NCBI GenBank assembly: GCA_022539475.1
Contig: VCMS01000017.1
Span: 1 to 64,000, forward strand
Source: Gracilaria domingensis
Taxonomy: Eukaryota; Rhodophyta; Florideophyceae; Gracilariales; Gracilariaceae
Length of the DNA stretch: 64,000 nucleotides
Direction: 5' to 3'
Part shown: piece after piece, positions 1 to 11,648 of the stretch
Numbering within the stretch: the first letter of the stretch is position 1
How the letters are laid out: each line of letters begins with the position of its first letter
Made by a program: the position numbers and the translations under genes
Notes under the pieces: generated by a model
Database searches by the model: none
Told to the model about the DNA's origin: nothing
The model's input: only the letters and a program-made list of their open reading frames with translations

Positions 1-84
1 CGTCATTGCTGGCCTGCGGTCGAAGTCCACGAGGGTGGTCAGTAGAGCTACGCCCTGCCTAACTTACATAAGGCTCGTACTTCA

Positions 85-600
85 ATGAATGATTCCCTCG
101 CGCCTGTGGAAGCATCCTGCAACAGAATCGGACCGTCCGCGCTTGCGGCTTTCCTCCTCATCGAGGCATATGACTCGATACCGAGTTTGGCTTCATCCGG
201 AACTCATTCCGGCAAGCGATCGAGCGTTGGATTCTCCGAAGTGCTCGGCTTCGGTCCGCAAATGCTGCCGCCGAGAGCCCAACCGCGTTTGGTGGACGTC
301 ATTGACCAAAGATCGGCATCAGTGCTGTAGTCCCGCGTTTCGCCGCGGGTCCGTCCGGCAGTCGGACCCGTCCCCCGGAAACGGCAACGGTCACGCCGGC
401 GACTTGTAATACTTGCACCCATGGATATTGGGAGGGTAATTGGTCCGCTGAGGCGGCTGGTCGCCCGCCGAGAGGAGCGATATAATCTCCGGAAGGGCAA
501 CGCGCGTGGGTTGTATAACGTTCGACGATGACGGGTGATGAACCCTGCAAGAGGGGAGGAAGTCCCATGGAGAGGGGAGCCCAGTGGGGGTTGCACCTCG
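85..600 (+). pseudogene. remnant of the antisense ORF of fossil A
   Basis: Short plus-strand pieces resemble the 681-codon opposite-strand frame of element 2 (21814-23859). Examples are a YRVW..P stretch followed by RALD, an FSEV block, and an AGDL..YLHPWI stretch matching SGDYIYYDPWT. The pieces lie in the right order. They are also in the right place: opposite strand to pol, beyond the pol tail, towards where the missing 3' LTR should be. The region is decayed and gives no continuous protein. The match was made by eye and could be weaker than it looks. Confidence 0.45.
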
Positions 601-1599
601 GAAAGCCCGACGCTACGGGAGATAGACGAAGGTCGTTGATCGTTGACCAGAGACCGACCGCTGTAGCGGCTCCGCTCCGACCGGGCGTGGGCTCAGGAAT
701 TTAGCACATCCGCCGGTGGGCGCAGTTTTCTTCTCTCACCTCCGCGTAAGACGGAGTCATTCGCAGACTTCCTGTCGAGGCGTTGGAGTGGCCGATCCCG
801 ATACGGTGACCGACGAGTCGGAAGTTGCAGGCAATAGCGGCAAGCGCTTCTCCGAGGCTTCCCGGTAGTGGGGGCCCCAAAGTGCTGGCACCGTCCGGCG
901 CGTAATTCCCCGCTCGCGGTCCCCCGACGGGCTGCCGGTAGTCCCGCATAAGACCCCTCCGATGATGAGGGGCGACCTCAATAGTTAGAGGTAAAACTTC
1001 TCGCAGCCGTGCTGGGCTTGGCTCCAACTCTTCGTCTGCTCTCCCCCCTTCTGCAGTGCAGAGACAATACCTCGTTTGAGGCTTGTTGCGAATGGCCCAC
1101 AAGAGAGGGGTAACTTTTTCGCACAAGCGAGGCTGTTAGCTGTAAAACTTCTTGGAGTCTTCTCCAGTGTCTGGCTTTCTTTCTGTCTTTATCTTCTTCT
1201 CCACTGTAGTGCTTCCGCATTTCGCGCACTGTTTTGTTTGCGAGCGAAAAGCTGTCCGCTTAGAGCGGCCTGTCCGCCTGAGCGGCTGAGTGATCTCGGA
1301 GTTAACTTCAAAGTTGCATCCGCTTGACGCGGCATATTGTCCTTGCGTAATGCAATACTGTCCGCATGACGCGGGCTATTTTCGTCTGGGACGCGGTCTG
1401 TGCTCCAATAGAGACGTGGGTGGGTCAACCCACTTGGGTCCTGTTCCACGGGCTCTGGATCGGTGTCCGTGATCGACGTGGTACTCAAGACCTCGAGCGA
1501 GGCAAGTGCTTCAAGGGCTCTGTGCGTATCCTGTGAAGAGGCGTAGCCGTACAGCGTTGTACTCGATGCAGTCAGTCCGTCGGGGCGTGCCGTGACTTA
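601..1599. other. unassigned interior of fossil A
   Basis: About 1 kb of GC-rich sequence between the antisense-ORF remnant and the pol tail. By position it should hold the chromodomain end of pol and the far end of the antisense frame. I could not recognise a chromodomain here, and every open frame is short. Confidence 0.4.
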
Positions 1600-2887
1600 T
1601 CAGAGGGTCAAGTGCATATAATCATCGAGCACGCGCCTTCCGCACGGAACCGCAGCGGGTTGTCGATGTATCCTCGGTCTCGAAGGATTTCGGTTGTTTA
1701 CTCGTCCGTCGTGGGCTTCATTGGTTACTTGCGCTTCCGTCCTGACGGCAAGACAACTGTACGCCAGGCGAGAGCATTTTGACCATGGTGTTTCCATGTC
1801 ATTCCGCGCTTCCAGAGTTCTGGCTTTCCTTCCCGTATTGTCGGCTGTTACCGAGCTTCGGTGTTCTCGAATAGCGAGCTTCCGGCGTTCCGGCAAGATC
1901 TCCCGAAGTGAGGGTGAACGGTCCGCAATGCGGTGTGCCAGCGAGTGGTGCCGTGGCACGTGCCGAGGCGACGCCTTGCCAAGCATTGCTGGCGGTGGGG
2001 CCTGCGCCGTTGCACGGCTGTGCGTTGCCGATTCAAATTCGGAATTTCCGTTTCCGGCGGCCGCAAGCCTTACAGCGGGCACGTGCCCGGCTCGTGTGTT
2101 GTCACCCTCCACTGGAGGCGGATCGCCGGCGAAGCCAGACACTTGGCGCAGCGTGCGCGCGTGTGCAGCGTTGGGCTGCTGCCCACCTACTGTGGCATGT
2201 CGGCCTGCTGTTGCGGCGGTTGCCTCCGTGTTTTCAACGGCTTCATCACTCGATGCTCAATAAAATCTCCCGAAATCGGGTCTGCCGTAACAACACGGTC
2301 TTCTGGACAGGCTTCTTTTCCGGTCTTCCGGCTTCTTTTGACGCGAGTGCGCTGCCGCTGCCGGGCTCCGACTGCGGCGGGCATGTACTTTCCGCATTCG
2401 ACGTGGCTGCTGCGGTGGTTACCACCCTCTTTTCCGGCGTACCGGTCTCACGCTGCACAGCTGGGGCAGGCTCTTGTCCTTCCGTCTGTGACGGCCGTAC
2501 AGTGCTATCCGCGGGCGAAGCGGCGACTTCTGCAGCAGCTACATCCTGGTGTTCTTCCGGTTCTCCGGCTTCGTGCTCCACCGAAGTGGTGCGTTCCTCT
2601 TTAGGCTTCCGCGATGACTGCGCGTTTCTCGCTTCTTTCCGAATCTTCGGCTGTACGTCGCGCGTCCGCGTGCTTTCACCACGACTTGCGTGCGGCCCGG
2701 AGGCCTGCAAAGGCACTTCCGTCGACGACGGCGACAACGAAATCGAGCGACTTACCTCCTCCTCCCCCTCCTCAGTTGGAGCGTCGGGGGTGGTGGTGAG
2801 TATCCCTGAGGGGCAGTATCCGCGTGTGGACATGTGCGGCGTTCGAGACTGGCGGGTTAGCTTCCGGCTTTGCCGGCAAATCAGCAA
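1600..2887 (-). pseudogene. pol C-terminal low-complexity tail of fossil A
   Basis: Minus-strand frames rich in Ser, Pro, Glu, Thr and Ala continue from the integrase. They correspond to the long linker of about 400 residues between integrase and chromodomain in element 2. The composition (repeated SPxxST and EEGEEE-type runs) matches. The long plus-strand open frames over the same bases are shadows caused by the GC-rich biased composition. Confidence 0.55.
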
Positions 2888-4073
2888 GTCCGCGGCTAGG
2901 ATGCGGCAGGACTGACAACGAAGCGCGCTCTCCCGCTGTCGCGGCTTGGTCCACAGTAGGCGTAGCGCTGTCCGGCGTTTCCGGTTGCTTTTCCTGACGA
3001 ACAGGCTGTGGCGCAGGCGTTACGCGATCGCGCGAAAAACGCTCGTGTTCACCCTCAATATCGAGGACAACCGTTGTATCGGTGATAGAAATAACCCTGT
3101 AGGGGCCGTCCGCGATAGGAGAGAGCTTATGCCTCTTCTCCTTTTCCGGGTTATAGTATTCCTTCCGTAGGAAGGCGTAGTTACCTTCCCTGATCTGAGG
3201 GGCATCCCTGCGCATTCGTGCGTCGAAATTCCGCTTGTACGCGGCTTGTGCCTTATCGATGTTTTGCCTAACTGTAGGAATGATGTTCTTAAGCCAGGCC
3301 TTCCAGGCGTCCCTGTGTAGACGAGGCGAGGGGAACTTATCCAAAGTTGGCTGTGGCTCGATAGCCACCGAAGGTGGAACGCGTGATAGCACAAGCTCGA
3401 ACGGCGAGATCTGAGTAGTGCGATGAACCTGCGTATTGTAGGCATATGTCACCGCATCGGTGTATTGATCCCACTCCGACGGATGTTCGGCAACGAATGT
3501 CCGTAATGCATTGAGCATTGTGCGGTTAAAACGTTCAACCTGCCCATTACTCTGGGGGTGGTATGTTGTCGTAAACCAGTTTTGGATCCGCAAGATGCGG
3601 CAAACGTCCTGAAAGAACTTAGCCGTAAACTGCGGTCCATTGTCCGATAACAGGTCAATCGGCGGTCCGTAGACAAAAACCCAGTGTGTAACGAAAGCTT
3701 GGGCGACCGCACTGGCGGTAACCTTCGTCAAAGGCACAGTCCGTACCAGTTTAGAAAAACGGTCGGTGATCACAAGTAGAAACCGGTTTCCCCGGCGAGT
3801 GCGGATAAACTCGCCGAGCAAGTCAATTGCCACGAATTCAAGTGGAGCCCTAGCAGGGAAGAGTACCAACTTCTTGGAGTACTTCCGCAGTTTGACGCGG
3901 TTCTTCGCGCAGTCAGAACATCCACGAACAGTGGCATACGCGTCGAAAGCCATTGCTGGCCAGTAAAAGTCCTTCCGTAAGGTGTAGTACAACTTCCTGC
4001 CACCAGGGTGGGCTGACAACTTCGCGTAGTGCGACAAATGCAGTACTCGTGACTGAAGTGAGTGCGGAACCAC
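2772..4073 (-). pseudogene. gypsy integrase of fossil A
   Basis: This encodes most of a retroviral-type integrase. An HHCC zinc-binding remnant (H..H with CSDC) is followed by the DDE core: FVAIDLLGEF, then LLSDNGPQFTAKFF, then NGQVERFNRTM. A GPYRV module (SPIADGPYRVIS) follows. In intact relatives the enzyme inserts the cDNA into chromatin. The neighbours are RNase H at higher coordinates and the low-complexity tail at lower ones. The protein is very similar to residues of about 900-1290 of element 2 pol. The element is broken, although this frame is open over about 430 codons. Confidence 0.9.
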
Positions 4074-4399
4074 AATCTGTGGCTGTTTCCGACGGTTCGG
4101 ATTAGAAATCCTTGGTCGTTCTCGACGAAAGGCAACTGTGCTCCACCGTTTAGGCGACTACGAATCTCCGTACAAAAACGGTCGGTGTGCTGCTCCCGGA
4201 TGAGTTCCTCCGGCTTGATCGGTACGAAAGAGCCCGGTTCGGGTTGCGTGTCAGACACGGCTAAAACAGCATCGTAGATGTCCCATCCTTCCGATTCTTC
4301 ATCGGCATCGCTCGAGCCGTCTTCCACGAGGAAGCACGGTATCTCCAGATCATCGACTGGCGCAGCTTCAGCCGCTGTTTCCAAGCGGGACAGTGCATC

Positions 4400-6068
4400 A
4401 GCCTGAGTGTTCAGGAGTCCTTTCTTGTAACGGATTTCGAAGTCGAATTCCGACAAGCGAAGTCTCCACCGCATCAAGCGGCCAGATGGCTCTGCTATAG
4501 AGAGTAGCCAGCGTAATGCCGAATGATCGGTATGGACAATGAAGCGGGTCCCCATAAGATAGGGCCGCAGTGTCTGTAACGCCCAGACAACTGCCAAGCA
4601 CTCCTTCTCGGATACCGAGTAATTCCTCTCGTGAACGTTGAGGCTCCTTGACCAATACCCAATTGGCAATCGCTCGCCATCATTGGTGGTCTGGAATAGG
4701 GCACAGCCGACTTGGTAGTCGCTCGCATCCGTATCTACTGCATATGGCAGACCAGCCCTAGGCAGGGATAAAACAGGTGGCGATGTCACCGCGTCCACGA
4801 GCGACGAGAAAGCCGCGACCTTGCGGTCTCAAATTCTTCCAGGTCGACTGGCTGGCCTTTGCGAAGAAGCTCGTTCAGAGGTGCAGCGATATCCGCGAAG
4901 TTCGGAATGAAGCGGCGATACACATTGCACAAGCCGAGAAAAGATCGGAGTTCCGTCTGCGTCCTCGGATGCTAGCCTCTTTGAGGGATTTCACGCGTAC
5001 TTCGTCAATCGAAAGCCGTCCCGGACGGATAACATGGCCGAGATACCTGACGGTTTCGGTAAAGAACTCACACTTCTTGAGCTTGAGCGTAATGCTGCAT
5101 CGCGTAGGACTCGCATCACATCCCGTACGTGGGTCAAGTGCTCATCCAGGTTGCTGGAGTAGACAATGATGTCATCCAGGTATACCAGGCAAGTCTTCCA
5201 CTTAAAGCGGGCTAGCAAAATATCCACAGCTCGTTGAAAAGTGGCTGGCGCGTTCGTTAACCCAAAGGGCATCCGATTGAATCGGTACAATCCTTCATGA
5301 CAAACGAAGGCTGTCTTGTCACGATCCTCAGCCCTCACGGGAACTTGCCAATAGCCCCAATTCGCGTCTAGGGTTGTGAACACTTTCGCGTCGCCAATGA
5401 ATCGATGCATTCATCCATTCGTGGGATAGGATACACATCCTTGACCGTAGCCGCGTTTAGCTTGCGGTAATCGATGCAAAATCGCCAAGACCCATCAGCT
5501 TTGGGCGCGAGCACCACCGGCGATGCCCAAGGTGACTGAGCCGGCTCGATAACTCCAGCGCGGAGCATCTTCTCACTTGAGCTTTCTCCTCCTGCCGAGC
5601 TGTCGGTCCTGCCCTGTAAGGGTGCTGTGAAATGGGCCGAGTATTCGGTAGCAAATCAATCCGATGTTCGGTAATACCAATCTTACCCAGAGTGCCATCC
5701 CACATGGGCGTGAACTCCTCAAGCATGTGCCGCAATTTATCGCGGTGAGTCTCTGGGACATGTTCAAGATCCAGAGACTCCAGTTCCTGTACTGCCTTAT
5801 CCTTCGTGTCAGCAGCACTCAGGTCCGTATCATTACTGTCCGACGAGGTCGGCATTGCCTCCTTCGACAGGCTGCGGTTATTTGCATCCGACGAAGTCGG
5901 CGTAGCATCTTCCCGACGAACTGTTCGGTCCAGTCGTTTCGGAATTGTTCCGTTCCGCCTCCCCTCCTCAGCTTCGAGGATTCCGAGAACCTCGGCAATA
6001 GAAACCTGAGTAGGCACTATAGCCGCAGGGTGCGGAAGCAACGAACCAATAACTTGGCTCCTAACCAA
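4400..6068 (-). pseudogene. gypsy RT and RNase H of fossil A
   Basis: Pieces of reverse transcriptase carry RFCIDYRKLN, the palm motif LVYLDDIIVYS and FGLTNAPATF. RNase H follows, with AVDTDASDYQVG, KECLAVVWAL and HTDHSALRWL. They lie in the order expected of Ty3/gypsy pol and match element 2 residue by residue over long stretches. The enzyme pair would copy the RNA genome and remove the template. The coding sequence is divided among several frames, so the element is a fossil. Confidence 0.9.
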
Positions 6069-6216
6069 CCGTTGAGAAAACGGCTGAAGTTCGCAACCAG
6101 CACCTGAAAAGGCTTCTCGGGTTCGACGAAAACAATCCCATTAGCGAGGGCAAGCTGATGCTTCTCCTGTAACGCAGGCAACGGTTGTACCGTTTGTAAG
6201 CCACATTGTGGGGAGG

Positions 6217-6954
6217 TCACAGTAACCCAGACCTGTGATTCAGGCGGATGGAAATGGGCCGAGCTACTCGGAGCTTTGTAGACTTCCGTTCATCGGCTGT
6301 AGGCTTCTGCGCAGCAGGCAAGGCACTTGCTTCTTCAGAGCCCTCTAAGGGGCGCCGAACGATCGGTACAGTAGTCCCATCTTCCATCTCGATGGTTCGC
6401 TTCCGCGGTCGAATTGCATCGACGAAGCGGTCACAGAAGTCGCAGCCGAGGATAACCGGCGCAGCGAGTTGCTTGCAAACCAAGAAATCGAGCTTCGCCA
6501 CGTAGCGGCCAAGCCTGACGAGCAGGTCTATTACTCCCACAGTCGAAAGTGGCCGATTGTTCGCATCCGCTATATCAATCTGCGGCGCCGCACGAACGCG
6601 AGACCGCAAGTGCGGCGGAATCATAGACTCAACCAAAAGTTTGGCCCAGCTCCTGTATCGAGCACGGACAACTGCCGAACCATGTACTGGTCGGAAACAC
6701 CTAGTCGGCGTAAACTTTGTAGTTACGTTTCGCCATGACCAGGACTCTATCCGGGAACCGGCTGTTCTTAGACCGTATCCACGGGCGACGCAAGACACCA
6801 AGGTGCTCAGAGTCCACGTCTGTAGTGGCCAGTTCCTCGAAAGGATTGTGACCGGGGCGAGGCTTCGCAGCCTCAGGCGCACTAAACCCGTCGCTGGGGG
6901 CGCTCTCCATTGCTGGAGGCTCCCTTGCTCAGTTTTTCTGAGCGTCGCCGCCAA
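6217..6954 (-). pseudogene. gypsy aspartic protease region of fossil A
   Basis: This is similar to the N-terminal part of element 2 pol and to 38137-38595 of copy B. It includes the stretch just before the protease active site (VLRRPWIRSKNSR, then a KRNYKVYAD block) and the later VILGCDFCDRFVDAIRPR block that follows the flap in both relatives. The protease would cleave Gag-Pol. Its neighbours are the gag C-terminus at higher coordinates and RT at lower ones. The region is decayed. Confidence 0.75.
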
Positions 6955-6984
6955 TCTGCGGAGGTTGCGGTTCCGCAGGGGCGG

Positions 6985-9970
6985 CTACAGTTCCACCATT
7001 CGATGGCACCGTTTCCTGGTTTCCAGGCTGAGTCTCGCCTTCGCAACGAAGGTACGATTTGTCGGAACACGTTCCCGCTCCAGCGGGCCGTCAAACGTAC
7101 TCAATACTGAGGCACTATCTTCCGCCATTCGTATGGGGCATCTAAGCAATTCGGAGCGATGTGCCCCTTTTTGCCTGTAACAGGTATCGACAGAATAAGG
7201 TGACGAGAAGATCCGCGTTGGGCGGGCCGGCGCTTCTTCGAGGAGGATAGGGTCCCTCCATCCATGGCGTTGGCTTCGATATCCGCCAGAGTGCGGACAA
7301 GCGGGCAACTGCCGGGACTTGGACGTCCGGCGTAAAAGAGCGGGGTCTGCCATCCGTAGACTGTCCAGCTTTCACCGTGTCGTCAGGGGACCTCCACGCA
7401 ACTGGCAATTCGCCTCCCTAACGCCTCGGGCATTGAACATCGTCCTGTAACACAGTGCAGGTTATCAATAACCACATCCCTTGCATAACATAGAACCTCG
7501 CGTACATGCGAGAGCGTTGTTGAGGGATGTTCCGCGACCTTGGGCGAGGCTTAGAAAAGATGTCGGCGACGTGCGCGCCTTGCTGACTCGCTGATGTGCA
7601 GCTGAGGCGTCGAAGCTGCCATCTACGCATGGTCTCTCGCGATGTCGCGGCAGAGAAATTCTGGGAAAAGAGTTCCAGCAGAGGTACTCCGGCGTATTGT
7701 CGTCACACGATAATGGGCTCCCAACGTTCCGCATATAAGCATACGGTTCCGCGAGTCCATAATATGCCAAGAAAAACATCCGCTAACCACCGCTCGGCTG
7801 CGAGAACAGCTTGCTCACAGTTGTTAGGAAAGCTGTCATGGGGCGGGTCGAATACGGTTTCCGCACTCCTCTCGGAGCTCTTTCATTGCTCGTCGTACTT
7901 GTCGTAGCGCGAAGTCATGGCTACCGCCTTCGTATCGAGCCCTCGTCGCGGCTCAAGATAGCGCAAGGAAGGGAGTATTAATTGTATCGAAGCCACGCCT
8001 GCTCTGGCCGATGCGAAGTACTCGCGAATCCTCTCGCGGAGCGTCAAGACGACTCGACCCAACCGACACGAATTATGGAGCAAGGTTCGACTCTTCCAGG
8101 CGCGGCTACATCCCGTCTACTAACAAGTCACCTACGTGCTCAGTAGCGTATGTGAGGTTGCCTCAAGTAATGCCTCCACTAGGCTTCGTTAAGTCAACAA
8201 TGCGCGCTTCACGCTAGGCGAAGCAATTCGGGGCCTAAGAAGAGCAACAAGTGACTTATGAACTTGTCCTATCGGGAATACTTTCCCGCCGAGAGAAAGT
8301 TGTGGGGCTATATAGCGTGAGAGTCGCATTCTGTCTAAGGAGATGATTGTATGCGCATCTGACTCTGCGCCCAGTAGCCGCACCGGGGAATCGTCTGTTT
8401 TGGCCGCTGCAGCTGTCAACAAAATGCGCTAGATAATATTCTCGGTTATAGCGAAGGCAGTAAAAGACCTAGCACTGTCTGACGAACCAAGAGAGATAAA
8501 CGGATGCCAGTTTTCGTAATCGCGCTTGACACACTCGAGATATCCGGAGGTGTCTGTCCCCTTGTCTGGAACGAGCCCTCGTGCACGCTCCAGAAGCGAT
8601 GATTGGCTGGCGATCTCAGAAAGACCTGACGTGAAAGGGAATGCACGAATAGTGCGGAGCCGCCTTCCCCTTCAGCAACTCGCGCTAGGTCCAGGAGAGA
8701 GTCGGTATAGACGCGATCCCTTTTTGGGGCCTGCCTCCACTAAGGACAGGAAGCGATTGAAGAGGACGAGTCAGACTCGAACCTTGGACTCGTTCCCGTT
8801 CCCCTCTTTGAGGCACGGACGATTGTACCGCGCTGAGAGGAGAGCCTGGCGCGAGCTGCTGAGAACCCTCAGGGAACACCCGAGGGGCCCGGCGGCGGGC
8901 ACAACAGCATCAGGGCACGTACGCAAATGCTTATTTAAGACATGCGAACTCCGGTACCTTCCTTGAGACGGGAGTAACAAGCCTAGGCGGGTTGTCCTCT
9001 AGGCGACGTGTTCCGCGCGTGGGACTTATAGCGGTGCTACTAAGACGGGCACGGACCAGTCCCGACTCGAGTCTGGTCCCCGCACACTAGGCGCAACCCG
9101 TTATAACTACAGAAAGTTTACCGCGGCTCGACTCTAGTGGTCGTCATATCCAGAACCTAGTACCTGGGATTGGTTATCCAGGCTCAATGTGTACCCTGTG
9201 CTCGTACAGGAGCTGGTAGACAAACCATTCTTGGGGTTGGAGTCTACAGTTTGACTGCTTCGGACGCAATACCGGTACTCCTCGCTTCCCGGGACATGCG
9301 GCGGGCTCCTCGAGGAATGTCGCGTGTTAGCCTTAGCGAGCTGTCCCCGTAAACAAATTGGCCCCCCGTTGACGTGACTAGTGTGCGCGGATAAGTAGCA
9401 CGACTCTGGGATGTCAGTCTTGGCGAGACCAGCTAGCCGGAATTTGGAGCCCTGCCTAAGTCTTCCACGGAGTGCGGTATGGATTTTGCAAACTCGTCCG
9501 AGACCGCCGGTAGCGACATAACGTCAACCGTGCGGCGGCATCCCAAGGCCGCAGGTTGCTCGCGGCTTTTCCGAATTGCTTGCCCTCGATGACCCGAGGG
9601 GTTGCGGTCGTATGCAATTCACCCGTTATCAGAACGCGGCCCGGGAAGCCGGTTTCGGGTCGCCATTGCCTGGGACCCGACCGCGTGCGACAGCGATGCG
9701 CATTCGCGAGATTGGACGAGGAGGGCAAATGTGTGCCGGGCAAGCTAACCGAAGCGTACAGTGCACGGCGGCAGCTAGACGTAGTCGCGGCGGCACGTGG
9801 CGCGCCACTCCTGCGACGGGAAAACATCGTTCACCGACACAGTCGGCCAATGGGCAACCAAAACAACTTCCGAAAACGGACAATGAGAGAACCGTAAGAA
9901 CGGATATTCCCAACTATCTGGGCTCTAATCAAACGAACCAGCTCCAACGATTGTTGGCCAATAAAGCCGA
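6985..9970 (-). pseudogene. decayed gag and leader of fossil A
   Basis: The first part of gag is recognisable near 9560-9830, where SRRRSGAPRAA and RQWRPETGFPG correspond to the gag start of copy B (36128 onward). The C-terminal part is recognisable near 6985-7400, where matches to copy B surround the zinc-knuckle region. The roughly 2 kb between shows only scattered similarity and no long frame. It is longer than the matching part of copy B, so it may contain inserted sequence. Confidence 0.5.
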
Positions 9971-9976
9971 TTCTAG

Positions 9977-9988
9977 GTCGGGAGACCA
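9977..9988 (-). other. candidate primer-binding site of fossil A
   Basis: Minus-strand TGGTCTCCCGAC lies three bases inside the LTR. The identical 12-mer sits two or three bases inside the LTRs of element 2 (13270-13281) and copy B (35966-35977). Its complement ends in CCA, as a tRNA 3' end should. Confidence 0.6.
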
Positions 9989-9991
9989 GTT

Positions 9992-10846
9992 TGTGGTGCA
10001 AACCCTCGACGGGAAGCAACAAACCGCGTCGCGGACGAGCACCTCAGGGTGTTCAGGCCCTGCTCCCTGTGAAGGGCAGTCGAGCGGCAGAACCCTCCGA
10101 TAGGGCCAACACGAGCCGGGTGTAAATCCGGGTGGCCCCGATCTGGGCGTGCAGTCGGAGGTAAAAGGGGTAGAATCGGCGTAGGTATCCGGATGGTTCC
10201 GGCGAGCCACAGCGAGTGGGGGTATCCAGCCCAACGGTATGGGACGACAAAAGATCGACAAACGAGCCGCACTGCGGAGCACTGACTCGCGATAAGCGGG
10301 AAAACTCCCGAGACAAATAAAACAAACCTACAATGTAGGGCAGAGTAGCGAAAGCCGTAAGACGGAAATGAAAACAATAAAATAGATAAGAAAAGTGCCG
10401 TGACGACGGATTAGTACTCTTCAGAGACGGAGGTTGGTTGATCAGCCCGGAATTGCGGCGGTATTCCCCAGGATGGGGCTGGTGACCGTGCGCAAGCGGC
10501 AAGAAGATCAGAGCCAAAGGCCTCGTTGAGGTTTACTTCCCGTACAGTGGCGGCAAGTGCCGCCACTTATATACGGCACTTGAAAATATCAATTAAAATA
10601 TCTAACTATCCGGCGCTGCCGGCCAATACACTACAGGTGTGCAACCGTGGCAGGCTTGCCACGGCGCACCCGCTATCGGGTCAACTTGGCACACGTGTGC
10701 AGAAATACTACCCTTCCTAGGCATAACCCAAAATAGGGCACTACCCCAGTAGCCTCTCATAACCTGAGGTGTCGAAGCCGATGACGGATCAACAAACTAT
10801 GAAAAGCACCTCGGTGCATCCCCACAAAAGGGCGTTTTGCTCTACA
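9992..10846 (-). repeat. LTR of fossil A (5' LTR)
   Basis: An LTR of 855 bp running, on the minus strand, from TGTAGAGCAAAACGCC to GGGTTTGCACCACA. It aligns along most of its length with the LTR of copy B (about 35104-35962). Its ends match those of the solo LTR (45760-46579) and element 2. The next bases outside are GCCGA; the matching target duplication would be outside the window. Confidence 0.8.
10547..10574 (-). promoter_or_regulatory. LTR TATA box with adjoining palindrome
   Basis: On the minus strand GTATATAAG (10566-10574) is followed at once by the perfect 20-base palindrome GTGGCGGCACTTGCCGCCAC (10547-10566). Copy B keeps both as TATTTAAG plus the same palindrome, with one changed base. 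This is the likely core promoter of the LTR. A role for the palindrome (protein site or RNA hairpin at the transcript start) is inference. Confidence 0.5.
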
Positions 10847-10924
10847 GCCGATAGATGCTTGATCACAAACGTTATCTGTTCTACAAGCGCCTTTTTTAGA
10901 ACTTGCAAACACAATGCAAAGTTC

Positions 10925-11365
10925 AATATCTAAGTCAATAAACGCAGTCACCTGGCTACAAAACACCTCACACTACTAAACTTCGAAAACGTAAGTAACA
11001 CACCAAAATTCTAATAGGAAAAAAGAAGTACTACCTTCTAGAGAAATAAAAACGATTTGTAAGACACAACAAACAGAAAAGTAAACAAAGTCGCCTATGA
11101 TATACAAATCAATACGGACAAAAGAGAAAGACATGTAAACCAAAAATGTTTAAATCAATAAACGCAGACACCTTGCTAACGAATAACTCACACCAGTAAA
11201 CTCCCAAAACCTGAGCAGCACTTGAAACACCTATAGGGAAAAAAAAAATGCTGCCCTTGTATGGAAATGGAGAAGGATTGTGAGACACATCACACATAAG
11301 CAATAAACAAATTGACTTATAACGTAAGACGCAATAAGAATACAAGAAAAAGAAATATGTAAAAC
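10925..11365. repeat. diverged 220-bp tandem duplication
   Basis: Two head-to-tail units of about 220 bp. The second begins near 11145. They are aligned by TCAATAAACGCAG at 10935 and 11155, then by similar CTCACAC, TAAACT, CTATAGG and TTGTGAGACACA/TTTGTAAGACACA stretches. The sequence is AT-rich and probably lies within the copia 3' LTR, so the LTR may have lengthened by duplication. Confidence 0.6.
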
Positions 11366-11384
11366 AGTTAGAGAAGTTAGTAGT

Positions 11385-11400
11385 CTCAACACTTCTTCTC
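11385..11400 (-). other. copia polypurine tract and 3' LTR start
   Basis: Minus-strand GAGAAGAAG directly followed by TGTTGAG. TGTTGAG is the classic start of a copia LTR, and the purine run is where plus-strand DNA synthesis would begin. It lies about 250 bp after the RNase H region, as expected. Confidence 0.65.
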
Positions 11401-11648
11401 AGAACGAGTCAAGATGCATCAATCTGACCATCAGCGAGGGTCGCACACTTTGTCAATATGTCAGCGATCTGTAGACTCCTTGGGATGTACAAGAACTTGA
11501 TAATGTTTTCAGCAAACATATCTCTCACATGGTCTATCTTCAAGTCAATTTGCTTCTTGCGACCAGATATCTGAGGGTTCGTAATGAGTGAAAGTGGAGC
11601 CGAGCTGTCCAGTAAGGTCTCTGTATCCTCATACCAGAACTCCTCGCT

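Larger units (their letters stand above)
1..10846 (-). mobile_element. Ty3/gypsy chromovirus fossil A, partial
   Basis: Read on the minus strand, this holds in order an LTR (9992-10846), a primer-binding-like site, decayed gag, protease, RT, RNase H, integrase and a long proline/serine/glutamate-rich tail. Near the window start lie pieces of a frame on the opposite strand. The pol pieces are close relatives of element 2 (12454-24754), and gag and protease are closest to copy B (35104-39225). The second (3') LTR is not in the window, so the element is cut by the window edge. It is old and broken, with well over ten interruptions. The family is a chromodomain gypsy element, judged from the matching order of parts in element 2. 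Confidence 0.85.

Noticed and set aside
1694-2915. Long plus-strand open frames over the start of the window
   Set aside because: They lie opposite the biased Ser/Pro/Glu-rich pol tail of fossil A; composition explains them and they resemble no protein.
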